Part shown: piece by piece, positions 36,801 to 45,712 of the stretch
How positions within the stretch are numbered: the stretch's first letter is position 1
Layout: each line of letters opens with the position of its first letter
Source of the DNA: Burkholderiales bacterium
GTDB taxonomy: Bacteria > Pseudomonadota > Gammaproteobacteria > Burkholderiales > Burkholderiaceae_C
Assembly: GCA_947474755.1 (NCBI GenBank)
Contig: CANJJE010000013.1
Coordinates: 31,133 to 95,132, forward strand
Direction of reading: 5' to 3'
Length of the DNA: 64,000 nt
Position numbers and translations under genes: made by a program
Notes under the pieces: model-generated
What the model was told of the DNA's origin: nothing
The model's input: the letters and a program-made list of their open reading frames with translations, nothing else
Database searches by the model: none

Positions 36801-37639
36801 ACGCGACCGCGTTCAACCGCTGGTTCGGCAAAGGCTGGCTGGCGATGGGCTTCGCTTTCCTGTACCTGCCCATCATTGCGCTGATCGTCTATTCGTTCAA
36901 CGACTCCCCGGTGCCCAATTCGTGGCGCGGCTTCACGCTCAAGTGGTACGTGGCGCTGGCTAACGACAGGGAGATGATCACCGCCTTCTGGCTGTCGATG
37001 AAGATCGCCTTCTTCACCGCCTGCGCATCGGTGGTGCTGGGCCTGCTGGCCGCGTTTGCGCTGGTCAAGTACCGGCGCTTCACCGGGCGCACGATGTTCT
37101 CGGGCATGGTCAATGCGCCCCTGGTGATGCCCGAGGTCATCGTCGGTCTGTCGCTGCTGCTGATGCTGGTGTCGGTTCAACGCGCACTGGGTTTTCCGGA
37201 ACGCGGCTCGCTGACCATCTGGATGGGCCACCTGCTGCTGGGCATGTCCTACGCGACGGTGGTGATCCAGGCGCGGCTGCAGGACCTGAACCCGCAGCTT
37301 GAAGAGGCCGCGATGGACCTCGGCGCGCGGCCTTGGCAGGTATTCACGCTGGTCACGCTGCCGCTGATCTCCCAGTCGCTGCTGTCCGCCTGGCTTTTGA
37401 CCTTCACGCTGTCTCTCGATGACGTGGTGCTGTCGGCCTTCCTGTCCGGCCCCGGATCGACCACGATGCCGCTGGTCATCTTCTCGCGTGCGCGGCTGGG
37501 CCTGAACCCGTCGGTGAATGCGGTGGCAACGGTGATCGTCGTCATCGTGGCGATTGGCGTCGTCGTGGCCAGTTACATGATCGCTCGCGCCGAGCGCAAC
37601 CGAGCACTCGAAGTCGCCGCTGCCAACCGCGCCAACTGA
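36797..37639 (+). CDS. potI: Putrescine ABC transporter permease PotI
   Basis: PotI is the second permease. The 280-residue protein starts at a GTG that overlaps the potH stop. It has six membrane spans and the EAA loop EEAAMDLGARPWQVFTLVTLP. SLDDVVLSAFLSGPG is the conserved segment after it. It completes the potFGHI importer. Confidence 0.95.
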   Translation: MNATAFNRWFGKGWLAMGFAFLYLPIIALIVYSFNDSPVPNSWRGFTLKWYVALANDREMITAFWLSMKIAFFTACASVVLGLLAAFALVKYRRFTGRTMFSGMVNAPLVMPEVIVGLSLLLMLVSVQRALGFPERGSLTIWMGHLLLGMSYATVVIQARLQDLNPQLEEAAMDLGARPWQVFTLVTLPLISQSLLSAWLLTFTLSLDDVVLSAFLSGPGSTTMPLVIFSRARLGLNPSVNAVATVIVVIVAIGVVVASYMIARAERNRALEVAAANRAN

Positions 37640-37688
37640 GAACGCTGTTACCTGCTTCCCCCTCCGAATCACTGAACGAGGCTCTACC

Positions 37689-39104
37689 ATGAAACTCTGG
37701 CAACCTACCCTGCTGACCCTGGCCATCGCGGCAGCTCACCCCCTGCCTGCTTCAGCCGGCCCCCACGAAGAGTTGCTCAAGGAGCTGAGGGCGTTGCGCG
37801 ATCGCGTGACGCAACTCGAAGAGAAGCTGAAAGCGGTCGACAAGGCGAAAGCCGTGGTGGCGCCACCAGCGCCCGTGGCCGTGGTTCCACCGCCGCCACC
37901 TCCCGCACCCGCAGGCATGACCCCCGATCAGGCCCGCGAGCTGTCCCGACTCGCGATCAAGGTCGACTCGCTCGAGGAGGCCCAGGAGACGTCGTTTGCC
38001 AAGGGCATGACGATCAACGGCAGCATCGACCCGACCTTCATCTACAACCGCGCGCAGAACCGCGCTGGGTTCCAGTTTCTGAACCAGGTGCAGGTCGGCC
38101 CCTACGCCTATGACAACTCGTTCTTCGGCACCGCCACGCTGGACATCCAGAAGGAACTCGAAGGCGGTACCAAATTCCGGCTGACGATCATGCCCGAGCG
38201 CGGCGTCGGCTCGCAGATCAACTTTGCATCGATCGTTCACGAAGCCAGCGTCTCGATCCCGATCGCTGGCGATGAGACTCGACTGTTCGCCGGCCAGATT
38301 CCGGACTGGTCCGGCTATGAGTTGCTGCCGTCCAAGGACAACAAGCTGGTCACGCACAACCTGCTGTTCGACCTGATCGCGCCGCTGGCCTACACCGGCG
38401 TCGGGCTGCAGTTGACGCATGGTGACTGGGTGATCAAGAGCATCGTCGGCAACTTCAATTCGACCAAGCGGCAACCGAACGAGAAGTCGCCTGTCCTGGC
38501 CTACCGCGGTGATTACTCGATCAACGAATACTCAGGGATCGGGTTCTCGGGCGTTCACGGCAAGGCGGCCAATCTCGTGAACGGCAAGGGTGACACGGGC
38601 TTGAATCTGTTCGAGATCGACGGCTTCTACGCGCGCGGCGACTGGACTGCCCAAGGGCAGATCAGCTACGGTCAGCAATCCAAGGCAGCCATTGCCACGA
38701 AGGACGACGGCAGCCTGCAGGATGCCCGCTGGGTCGGCTTGTCCGGGCTGGCGGCCTACAAGTTCACGCCGCGCCTGGAGGGCGTCGTCCGAGCCGACTA
38801 CATCTACAACCGCAAGAACGGTGGCGGCTTGCTGGGCTTTGGCGGCGACGCGCTCAACGGTATCGGGCCGGGCTTTGACGGCACCACCGACCTTGAAGGC
38901 AACCTGGTTCCGGTTGGCAGCCAACGTGGCGCCAACCGCTATGCGCTGAGCGTCGGCGGCAATTTCCACTTCAACGAATACACCATCTTCAAGATGGAAT
39001 ACCGTTTCGATGGCGCCACCAAACGCGTCTTCGAGTACGTCGACAACAACACCTTCAAGAAAACCAACCACCTCTTCGGCGCGCAGATGGTCGTGAGCTT
39101 CTGA
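37689..39104 (+). CDS. DUF3138 outer-membrane beta-barrel protein
   Basis: The 471-residue product has a signal peptide (cleavage near PASAGP), then a short coiled coil (LLKELRALRDRVTQLEEKLK), a proline-rich linker, and a long barrel-like region of alternating strands ending in phenylalanine (QMVVSF), the outer-membrane sorting mark. The pattern fits DUF3138 porin-like proteins. It sits between the putrescine importer and an aldehyde dehydrogenase whose ATG overlaps its stop, so a role in passing polyamines across the outer membrane is a reasonable inference. Confidence 0.82.
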   Translation: MKLWQPTLLTLAIAAAHPLPASAGPHEELLKELRALRDRVTQLEEKLKAVDKAKAVVAPPAPVAVVPPPPPPAPAGMTPDQARELSRLAIKVDSLEEAQETSFAKGMTINGSIDPTFIYNRAQNRAGFQFLNQVQVGPYAYDNSFFGTATLDIQKELEGGTKFRLTIMPERGVGSQINFASIVHEASVSIPIAGDETRLFAGQIPDWSGYELLPSKDNKLVTHNLLFDLIAPLAYTGVGLQLTHGDWVIKSIVGNFNSTKRQPNEKSPVLAYRGDYSINEYSGIGFSGVHGKAANLVNGKGDTGLNLFEIDGFYARGDWTAQGQISYGQQSKAAIATKDDGSLQDARWVGLSGLAAYKFTPRLEGVVRADYIYNRKNGGGLLGFGGDALNGIGPGFDGTTDLEGNLVPVGSQRGANRYALSVGGNFHFNEYTIFKMEYRFDGATKRVFEYVDNNTFKKTNHLFGAQMVVSF

Positions 39105-40609
39105 TGAACGGCCCCGCTGCGTCCCGCGATTGGCGTGCGCTGGCCGCAGCGTGTCGGCCCGACGGTCGCATGCTGATCGAAGGTGAGCGGCGGGCGGCAG
39201 CGGCAGGCGAGACCTTCGCCTGCATCTCGCCGATCGACGGACGCCCGATTGCCCAGGTGGCACGCGGTCAGGCGGTAGACATCGATGCCGCGGTCAGCTC
39301 GGCGCGTCGGGCCTTCGACGACGGTCGCTGGGCCCGCAAGCCGCCGGCGGTACGCAAGAAGATCCTGCTGCGTTTCGCTGAAAAGATCTTGGCCGCGAAA
39401 GACGAACTCGCGCTGCTCGAAACGCTGGACATGGGCAAGCCGATCCAGCACAGCCTGGGCGTCGATGTGACCTCCAGCGCGCGCTGCATCGCCTGGTACG
39501 CAGAAGCAGTCGACAAGATCTACGACGAGATCGCTCCCACGGCACGCAGTGCGCTGGCGATGATCACCCGCGAACCGATGGGCGTGATCGGCGCCATCGT
39601 GCCCTGGAATTACCCGATGATCATGTCGGCCTGGAAGCTCGGGCCGGCGCTGGCGTCGGGCAACAGCGTGGTGCTCAAGCCGAGCGAAAAATCGCCGCTG
39701 ACCGCGCTGCGCCTGGCCGAGCTGGCGATCGAGGCGGGCCTGCCCGAAGGCGTGTTCAACGTCGTGCCGGGCTACGGGCACGAGGCCGGCGAGGCGCTGG
39801 CGCTGCACATGGAGGTCGACGCGATCGGCTTCACCGGGAGCACACGCGTCGGCCGCAAGATGCTCGAATACGCCGGCCGCAGCAACCTGAAACGCGTCTA
39901 CAACGAACTCGGCGGCAAGTCGGCCTTCGTGGTTTTCGACGACTTCAACGACATCGCTCGCGCCGCCTGCACGGTGGCCGGCAGCATGTTCTTCAACCAG
40001 GGCGAAAGCTGCAATGCGCCGTCGCGCGTGCTGGTGCATGAGAGCGTCGCGGACGAATTCATCGCCACCGTCGCCGCCGAGGCGCCGAAATACCAGCCCG
40101 GTGACCCGCTCAGCGGCGCCGCGCCCATGGGCGCCCTGGTCGACGATGGCCAGTTGCGCACGGTGCTCGGCTACATCGAGGCCGGCCACAGTGACGGCGC
40201 GCGCCTCGTTGCCGGTGGGCGCCAGGCACGCGCCGAGACCGGCGGCTACTTCGTCGAGCCCACCGTGTTCGATGGCGTGACCAACCAGATGAAGATCGCC
40301 CGCGAGGAAATCTTCGGCCCGGTCATGTCGGTGATCCGCTTCAAGACCGAAGCCGAGGCGATCGCAATCGCGAACGACTCGCCTTATGGCCTGCAAGCGA
40401 GCGTCTGGAGCCACCAGATCGACCGCGCCCACCGGGTTGCCCGCGCACTACGCGCCGGCACGGTGCATGTGAACCAGTACGACGAAGACGACATCACCGT
40501 GCCTTTCGGCGGCTTCAAGCAGAGCGGCAACGGACGCGACAAATCACTGCACGCGTTCGACAAATACACCGAGCTGAAGACGACCTGGCTGCGAATAGAC
40601 GGTGGCTGA
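39104..40609 (+). CDS. puuC: Gamma-glutamyl-aminobutyraldehyde dehydrogenase PuuC
   Basis: PuuC oxidises gamma-glutamyl-aminobutyraldehyde (or 4-aminobutyraldehyde) with NAD(P)+. The 501-residue aldehyde dehydrogenase has VPWNYPMIMSAWK, the cofactor motif FTGSTRVG, the general-base ELGGKS and the nucleophile cysteine in NQGESCNAPSR. TGATG links it to the upstream porin-like gene. Substrate is inferred from the puu genes around it. Confidence 0.92.
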   Translation: MNGPAASRDWRALAAACRPDGRMLIEGERRAAAAGETFACISPIDGRPIAQVARGQAVDIDAAVSSARRAFDDGRWARKPPAVRKKILLRFAEKILAAKDELALLETLDMGKPIQHSLGVDVTSSARCIAWYAEAVDKIYDEIAPTARSALAMITREPMGVIGAIVPWNYPMIMSAWKLGPALASGNSVVLKPSEKSPLTALRLAELAIEAGLPEGVFNVVPGYGHEAGEALALHMEVDAIGFTGSTRVGRKMLEYAGRSNLKRVYNELGGKSAFVVFDDFNDIARAACTVAGSMFFNQGESCNAPSRVLVHESVADEFIATVAAEAPKYQPGDPLSGAAPMGALVDDGQLRTVLGYIEAGHSDGARLVAGGRQARAETGGYFVEPTVFDGVTNQMKIAREEIFGPVMSVIRFKTEAEAIAIANDSPYGLQASVWSHQIDRAHRVARALRAGTVHVNQYDEDDITVPFGGFKQSGNGRDKSLHAFDKYTELKTTWLRIDGG

Positions 40610-40697
40610 GCTGCGACATGTCTGCCGGCTCATCGGAAAGAGATTCACATGAAACAGAACCCTGTTTTTCCTTGCCTGCTGGTTGACGAGGCGCGTG

Positions 40698-40904
40698 ATC
40701 ACGACGGCGGTGTGCACCGCTCCGCGAATGTCCCCCGGCCTGCGGCCTCCTCCTTGATTTCGCTGCGCGACGCACACCGCCGTCGTGATTCGTCAGCACT
40801 GCAGTTGTTCGGCCGCCTGCTGACAGCGTCACCCGTGCCGGGGACGATGGGTGTCTCACGCAGCGAAATCAAGGAGGAGGCGAAGCCGGGGGATATTTGC
40901 GGAG
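40698..40904. repeat. Inverted repeat elements in the puuC-gabT gap
   Basis: The 385-base gap (40610-40994) holds no credible gene but strong symmetry. First, 40698-40715 is a perfect 18-base inverted match of 40772-40789, so 40698-40789 can fold into a hairpin with a 56-base loop. Second, the loop contains a 47-base unit (40720-40766) recurring in opposite orientation at 40859-40904; 23 bases (40745-40767 against 40859-40881) match perfectly. It looks like a dispersed palindromic repeat family present as two facing copies. Confidence 0.8.
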
Positions 40905-40994
40905 GGAGGTACCCAGTGTCTCCGGCAAGCGCACCCGCATCAAACGTCCGTCTCATGAGCCGTGGATCGCGCCACGCGCGGTGGAGCAACTGAA

Positions 40995-42278
40995 ATGAAC
41001 CATTCGCCCAACGAACAACTGATGGCCCGCAAGGCCGTGGCAACACCGCGCGGGGTGGGTGTGATGGGCACCTTCTTTGCCGACCACGCCGAGAACGCTG
41101 AGCTTTGGGACATCGAAGGCCGTCGCTACATCGACTTTGCCGGCGGCATCGCGGTGATGAACACCGGCCACCGGCACCCGAAGGTCATTGCCGCGATCGA
41201 GGCGCAGCTCAAGCGATTTACGCATACCTGCTACCAGGTCGTGCCCTACGAGGGCTACATCGCGCTGGCTGAAAAACTCAATGCGCTGACGCCAGGTGCG
41301 CACGCCAAGAAAACGGCGCTGTTCAGCACCGGCGCCGAAGCGGTCGAGAACGCCATCAAGATCGCCCGCGCCCACACCAAGCGCGCTGGTGTGATCGCTT
41401 TCAGCGGCGCCTTCCACGGCCGCAGCTTGTTTGCCGTGGCGCTCACCGGCAAGGTACAGCCCTACAAGGCGCAGTTCGGGCCCTTCCCGCCCGAGCTGTA
41501 CCACGTGCCGTTTCCTTGCCACTGCGCGAACCTCGATGAGGTCAGGAAAGCGGTCTACCAGCTGTTCAAGGCCGACATCGAACCCAGCCGCGTGGCCGCG
41601 GTCATCTTCGAGCCGGTGCAGGGCGAAGGCGGCTTCAATGTGATCCAGTCGGCCGCCGTGCAATGGCTGCGCGAGCTGTGTGATGAGCATGGCATCGTGC
41701 TGATCGCCGATGAGGTGCAGACCGGGTTCGGCCGCACCGGCAAGCTGTTCGCCATGCAGCACTTCGACGTGGTGCCCGACATCCTGATCAGCGCGAAATC
41801 GCTGGCCGCAGGGCTGCCACTTTCGGCGGTGACGGGTCGAGCCGAGATCATGGACGCGCCGAACCCAGGCGGCCTCGGCGGCACCTACGCAGGCAATCCG
41901 GTGGCGATCGCAGCAGCCCATGCGGTGATCGAGGTGATGACCGAAGAGGGCCTGCCCGAACGAGCCCGGCAGCTCGGCGATCGGCTGAAAACGCTGCTGA
42001 ACGGCATGCGCACCGAGGTGCCGCAGATCGCCGATGTGCGCGGACTCGGTGGCATGGTCGCGGTCGAATTCAACCAGGCTGCTACGGACGAACCCGATGC
42101 CGATTTCACCAGGCGCGTGCAGACAGCCGCGCTGAAGCACGGCCTGATCCTGCTGACCTGTGGCGTCTACGGCAACGTTGTGCGTTTCATGTTCCCGCTG
42201 ACGATCCCGACCGAGCATTTCGACGAGGCCATGGGCATGCTGACCGCGGCCTTGCGCGATGCTGTCTGCTCCGTCTGA
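40995..42278 (+). CDS. gabT: 4-aminobutyrate aminotransferase GabT/PuuE
   Basis: The enzyme converts GABA and 2-oxoglutarate to succinate semialdehyde and glutamate. From the ATG at 40995 the protein has 427 residues. It has the family opening GVMGTFFADHAENAELWD, the cofactor segment LIADEVQTGFGRTG and the PLP lysine Lys268 (ISAKSLAAG). It takes up the GABA produced by PuuD. No succinate semialdehyde dehydrogenase is in this window. Confidence 0.93.
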   Translation: MNHSPNEQLMARKAVATPRGVGVMGTFFADHAENAELWDIEGRRYIDFAGGIAVMNTGHRHPKVIAAIEAQLKRFTHTCYQVVPYEGYIALAEKLNALTPGAHAKKTALFSTGAEAVENAIKIARAHTKRAGVIAFSGAFHGRSLFAVALTGKVQPYKAQFGPFPPELYHVPFPCHCANLDEVRKAVYQLFKADIEPSRVAAVIFEPVQGEGGFNVIQSAAVQWLRELCDEHGIVLIADEVQTGFGRTGKLFAMQHFDVVPDILISAKSLAAGLPLSAVTGRAEIMDAPNPGGLGGTYAGNPVAIAAAHAVIEVMTEEGLPERARQLGDRLKTLLNGMRTEVPQIADVRGLGGMVAVEFNQAATDEPDADFTRRVQTAALKHGLILLTCGVYGNVVRFMFPLTIPTEHFDEAMGMLTAALRDAVCSV

Positions 42279-42282
42279 GGCC

Positions 42283-43662
42283 ATGAAGGCGCCCTCGGCA
42301 GAAATCACGCCCGCCAGCTTTCAGTCGCTGCGCGAACGACTCGCCGCCGACGGCGTTCACAGCCTGCTGGCGCAGTTCACTGACGTGCACGGCGTGGCGC
42401 GCGGCAAGCTGGTGCCGCTGAACCAGCTCGAATTGCTGATGACAGAAGGCGTCGGCTTCGCCGGCCCGTCGATCTGGGGCACCGGGCTGCCGCGCACCGG
42501 GCCGCGCGCCGAGTACTACGGCCGCGGGCAGATCGACACCGTGCGCACCCTGCCCTGGCTGCCGGGTATCGCCCGCGTGGCGTGCGATGGTTTCGTGGCC
42601 GGCGAGCCCTTCGATGCCTGCCCACGCCAGGTCCTGAAGCGCCAGCTCGCGCGCCTCGCCGAACGCGGCTGGGCCCTGCGTACCGGCATCGAGCCCGAGT
42701 TCTTCCTGCTACGCCGTACCGCCGACGGCTTCGAGCCTGCCGACCCGCATGACCGGCTCGACAAACCCTCCTATGACCTGAAAAGCCTGCCGCGCCAGCG
42801 CGAGTTCCTGCACCAGCTGGCCGACGGCCTGACGCGCTGCGGGCTCGACGTTTTCCAGATCGACCACGAAGACGCGCACGGCCAGTACGAGCTGAACTTC
42901 CACCATGCCGACGCGCTCGCCAGTGCCGACCACCTGATGCTGTTCAAGATGGCCGCGCATGCGCTGGCCGAACAGCACGGCATGGTGTTCTCGATGATGC
43001 CCAAGCCGTTCGCCAACCAGCCCGGCAGCGGCATGCACTTCCATGTCTCGCTGTGGGGCGAGAGAGGATCAGGCCGAACACCGATCGATGCGCACTGCCT
43101 GTTCGACGATGCGTCGCAAGACCTTTCGCTGCTCGGCCGCCAGTTCACGGCCGGTGTTTTGCGGCACGCCGACGCGCTGTGTGCCATCGCCGCGCCGACG
43201 GTGAACAGCTACAAGCGCTTGACGGTGGGCGAATCGATCACCGGCACCACCTGGGCACCGGCCTATGTGGCGCATGGACCGAACAACCGCACGGCACTGG
43301 TTCGCACCTTGAAGGGGCGCATCGAATGGCGGGTGCCGGATGCATCGGCCAACCCCTACCTCGCCACCGCCGCGCTGATCGCGGCGGGCCTCGATGGCAT
43401 TGCCCGCGCGCTAGACCCCGGCCCGGCCTGCACCGACGACCTGTTCCAGCTGAGCCTGGAGCAGATCCGCGAACGTGGCATCGCGGTGCTGCCGCAAAGC
43501 CTGTCTGCCGCTGTCGATGCGCTGGAAAGTGACGACGTGATCTGCACTGCGCTGGGCGAGACGCTGTCGCACGAGTTCATTCGGCTCAAGCGAGCCGAAT
43601 GGACCGATTACGCCCGCCACGTCAGCCCGTGGGAGATGATGCGCTACGCATCCGCATTCTGA
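42283..43662 (+). CDS. Glutamine-synthetase-family ligase (second copy)
   Basis: The 459-residue product has the glutamine synthetase fold: GIEPEFFLLR, a central EDAHGQYELNFHH, GMHFHVSL and DASANPYLA. It differs clearly from the puuA product at 30658, starts FTDVHGVARGKLVP and ends YARHVSPWEMMRY. Such GlnT-like paralogues act as gamma-glutamyl-amide ligases on methylamine, ethanolamine or polyamines. ATG 42283 lies 4 bases after gabT; an ATG at 42259 inside gabT is an alternative. The substrate is unknown; the cluster suggests another polyamine or monoamine. Confidence 0.88.
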   Translation: MKAPSAEITPASFQSLRERLAADGVHSLLAQFTDVHGVARGKLVPLNQLELLMTEGVGFAGPSIWGTGLPRTGPRAEYYGRGQIDTVRTLPWLPGIARVACDGFVAGEPFDACPRQVLKRQLARLAERGWALRTGIEPEFFLLRRTADGFEPADPHDRLDKPSYDLKSLPRQREFLHQLADGLTRCGLDVFQIDHEDAHGQYELNFHHADALASADHLMLFKMAAHALAEQHGMVFSMMPKPFANQPGSGMHFHVSLWGERGSGRTPIDAHCLFDDASQDLSLLGRQFTAGVLRHADALCAIAAPTVNSYKRLTVGESITGTTWAPAYVAHGPNNRTALVRTLKGRIEWRVPDASANPYLATAALIAAGLDGIARALDPGPACTDDLFQLSLEQIRERGIAVLPQSLSAAVDALESDDVICTALGETLSHEFIRLKRAEWTDYARHVSPWEMMRYASAF

Positions 43663-43674
43663 GATCGAACAGCC

Positions 43675-44112
43675 TCAGGGGCTGACCTTGCTGCCTTCGG
43701 TGGTGCCAAAGTAGAAGATCGCCTGATGGTGATCGCCCGGGTGAATGGTGGTTTGGCGTTGCTGTAACTGGCCATCGAGTTTTGCCTCGATGTTGTACTT
43801 GCCAAGCGGCAGGTCGATCATCAGCCAGGGACCATCTAGCGCGGCATCGAAAACCACCTTCCGGTTCGCGTCGGTGATCTTCAGATGCACTGCTGACAGG
43901 TACTCACCCGTCTTGCGCAACGCCGTCACGATCCACAAGCTGTAGCGTGCCTGCTGCGCCTGCAGGCTTTCCCGCTCTTCGTCGGACACGCCACCAGACA
44001 GATAGCTGCGACCGGACGGCGTCATGCCGGACTGCGCAGCGTTCGCGCTGCCTGCGACAGCCAATGCCACCAGCACCAGCGATCGCGTCAACTTCGTCAA
44101 GGTTGTGGTCAT
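43675..44112 (-). CDS. Exported hypothetical protein with a carboxypeptidase-like domain
   Basis: The 145-residue product has a signal peptide (LVLVALAVAGSANAAQ). Its C-terminal half (KITDANRKVVFDAALDGPWLMIDLPLG, then YNIEAKLDGQ) reads like a small beta-sandwich of the carboxypeptidase regulatory type. No catalytic residues are seen. It runs convergently toward the glutamine-synthetase-like gene, with 12 bases between stops, and lies 69 bases downstream of hsp20. Confidence 0.75.
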   Translation of the reverse strand: MTTTLTKLTRSLVLVALAVAGSANAAQSGMTPSGRSYLSGGVSDEERESLQAQQARYSLWIVTALRKTGEYLSAVHLKITDANRKVVFDAALDGPWLMIDLPLGKYNIEAKLDGQLQQRQTTIHPGDHHQAIFYFGTTEGSKVSP

Positions 44113-44181
44113 CTTTCATCCTCCATGGGGACTCGACAGAGCAGCGCAGTCCAAAGGGCAGCGAGATCCGCTGCCCCGAAC

Positions 44182-44619
44182 TCACTGGATAGGTACCGCG
44201 CGGCTGTTGGCTTGCTGCTTTTTCGGCAGCGACAGCTTCAGGACGCCGTTGTCAAACTTCGCTACAGCCGCCTTCTCGTCGACCTCCAGCGGCAAGGAGA
44301 AGCCGCGCGACGCGCTGCCACAGAACAGTTCCTTGACGACGGTGCGCTCGCCTTTCTTCTTCTTTTCCTCTTCCGATTCGCGCTTCACCTCGGCGCTGAT
44401 CGACACATAGTGGCCGTCGATCGTCACGTGGATGTCTTCCTTCTTCACGCCGGGCAACTCGGCGCTGACTTCATATGACTTGTCGGTCTCGCTGAGGTCA
44501 AGCCGAATCTCTCCCGGCAACTCTGCACCCAGGCCGGCAGCCTTCATCGGTCGCATGAATCGGCGAAACATGTCCGGAAACATGTCGTCCAGTCTTTCGA
44601 AGGGGGTCAATGCATTCAT
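44182..44619 (-). CDS. Small heat shock protein, Hsp20/alpha-crystallin family
   Basis: The 145-residue protein has a short N-terminal region rich in Phe and Met (DMFPDMFRRFMRPM) and an alpha-crystallin domain from about residue 38 (YEVSAELPGVKKEDIHV) to FDNGVLKLSLPKK. The C-terminal RAVPIQ is an I-x-I/V-like assembly tail. It acts as an ATP-independent holdase. It is flanked on the same strand by a universal stress protein gene. Confidence 0.94.
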   Translation of the reverse strand: MNALTPFERLDDMFPDMFRRFMRPMKAAGLGAELPGEIRLDLSETDKSYEVSAELPGVKKEDIHVTIDGHYVSISAEVKRESEEEKKKKGERTVVKELFCGSASRGFSLPLEVDEKAAVAKFDNGVLKLSLPKKQQANSRAVPIQ

Positions 44620-44765
44620 GGAGAACTCCTCTGGCGTCGCGGGAACATTTGTCAGGCCGTGGCGGTGACGCCGGAACCGCCGCAGCCTGAAGCTTCACTC
44701 TAGGTTTGACGCCTGCGAGGACCTTGACTGAAATCAAGCCAAACATCGATCGCAGGCAGAGGCCT

Positions 44766-45605
44766 TCAGTGCGACATCAGCACCGGCAGGGTCATCGTTG
44801 ACAGGATGGTCCGGGTGGCGCCACCCAGCCACCATTCACGGGCGCGGCTATGGCCATAGCAGCCCATCACCAGCATGCCGGCATCGACATCGGCGGCCAT
44901 CGACAGCATCAACTCGCCGACACCGTCTTCAGGTCGACCGCAGCGGTGCACTTTCGCGCTCACCGCATGGCGACCGAGAAATCGCTCGACCGGCAGCGGG
45001 TGATTCGCCGCTGCGCCGCCGGTTTCGTCCCACGACACCACGTGCACCGACCGCGCCAGACGCAGCATCGGCAGGGCAGCGGTCACGGCCCGTGCCGACG
45101 CAGCCGTGTTCTTCCAGGCGACCAGGATCGTGCGGCCGAACTCGGCACCCGCTTCGATAGACGGCAGCATCAGAGCGGGCTTGCCGGACTCGATCAACAC
45201 GGAAGGCGCGAAATCGACGGGTACCTGCGCCTTTTGAGATTCATCGGTGGCTGGCTTGGCCAGCACCAGCAGATCGGCCTCGAAGGCCTGCGGCACGAAG
45301 GCCCGCTGCGGGTAGTCATCGGCCTGCTTCCAGGCCAGATTTGGCAGGCCGATGTCGGCCCGCTCCCGCTCGAAGTCGGCCCGCACCCTTTCGCAGGTTT
45401 GCGCATCCAGCTCCGCCAGCATGGCAGCCATTTGGCCATCGGTGGTGGATGCCGCCAGCGGATACTGCAACAGCGCTGGTGTCACCGCGTACAGCACGTC
45501 CAGTTCGGCGCCGTGGATGGCCGCCAGCCGGTGGGCCACCCGCAGGCGCTTCATTGCGCCACTCGATGCATCCAGATGCACCAGGATCGATCTGATTTCA
45601 TCCAT
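44766..45605 (-). CDS. Universal stress protein (tandem UspA)
   Basis: The 279-residue protein consists of two UspA domains. The first begins RSILVHLDASSGAMKRL. The second, from about residue 157 (RTILVAWKNTAASARAV), ends with the ATP-binding signature GCYGHSRAREWWLGGATRTIL. Only the C-terminal domain keeps the G-2x-G-9x-G pattern, so only that one is likely to bind nucleotide. It lies 146 bases upstream of hsp20 on the same strand. Confidence 0.92.
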   Translation of the reverse strand: MDEIRSILVHLDASSGAMKRLRVAHRLAAIHGAELDVLYAVTPALLQYPLAASTTDGQMAAMLAELDAQTCERVRADFERERADIGLPNLAWKQADDYPQRAFVPQAFEADLLVLAKPATDESQKAQVPVDFAPSVLIESGKPALMLPSIEAGAEFGRTILVAWKNTAASARAVTAALPMLRLARSVHVVSWDETGGAAANHPLPVERFLGRHAVSAKVHRCGRPEDGVGELMLSMAADVDAGMLVMGCYGHSRAREWWLGGATRTILSTMTLPVLMSH

Positions 45606-45712
45606 CGCACATACCCTCGTGAGTTCGTTGCCACTCTACGCAGGGGTCACTCGGGCGGTTTGCGCGAGATCAAATCGTCGGCAGCGTTGTCAGGGTGCCG
45701 TCAGCGCAGGCC

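Noticed and set aside
40649..40993. 114-codon plus-strand frame and 115-codon minus-strand frame in the puuC-gabT gap
   Set aside because: Both are translations of the inverted repeats; the same peptide strings recur in them because the DNA repeats, not because they encode a protein.
43670..43684. Hairpin CAGCC-TCAGG-GGCTG between the convergent GS-like and exported-protein genes
   Set aside because: The stem is only 5 bases and no T-run follows on either strand, so it is not a convincing terminator.
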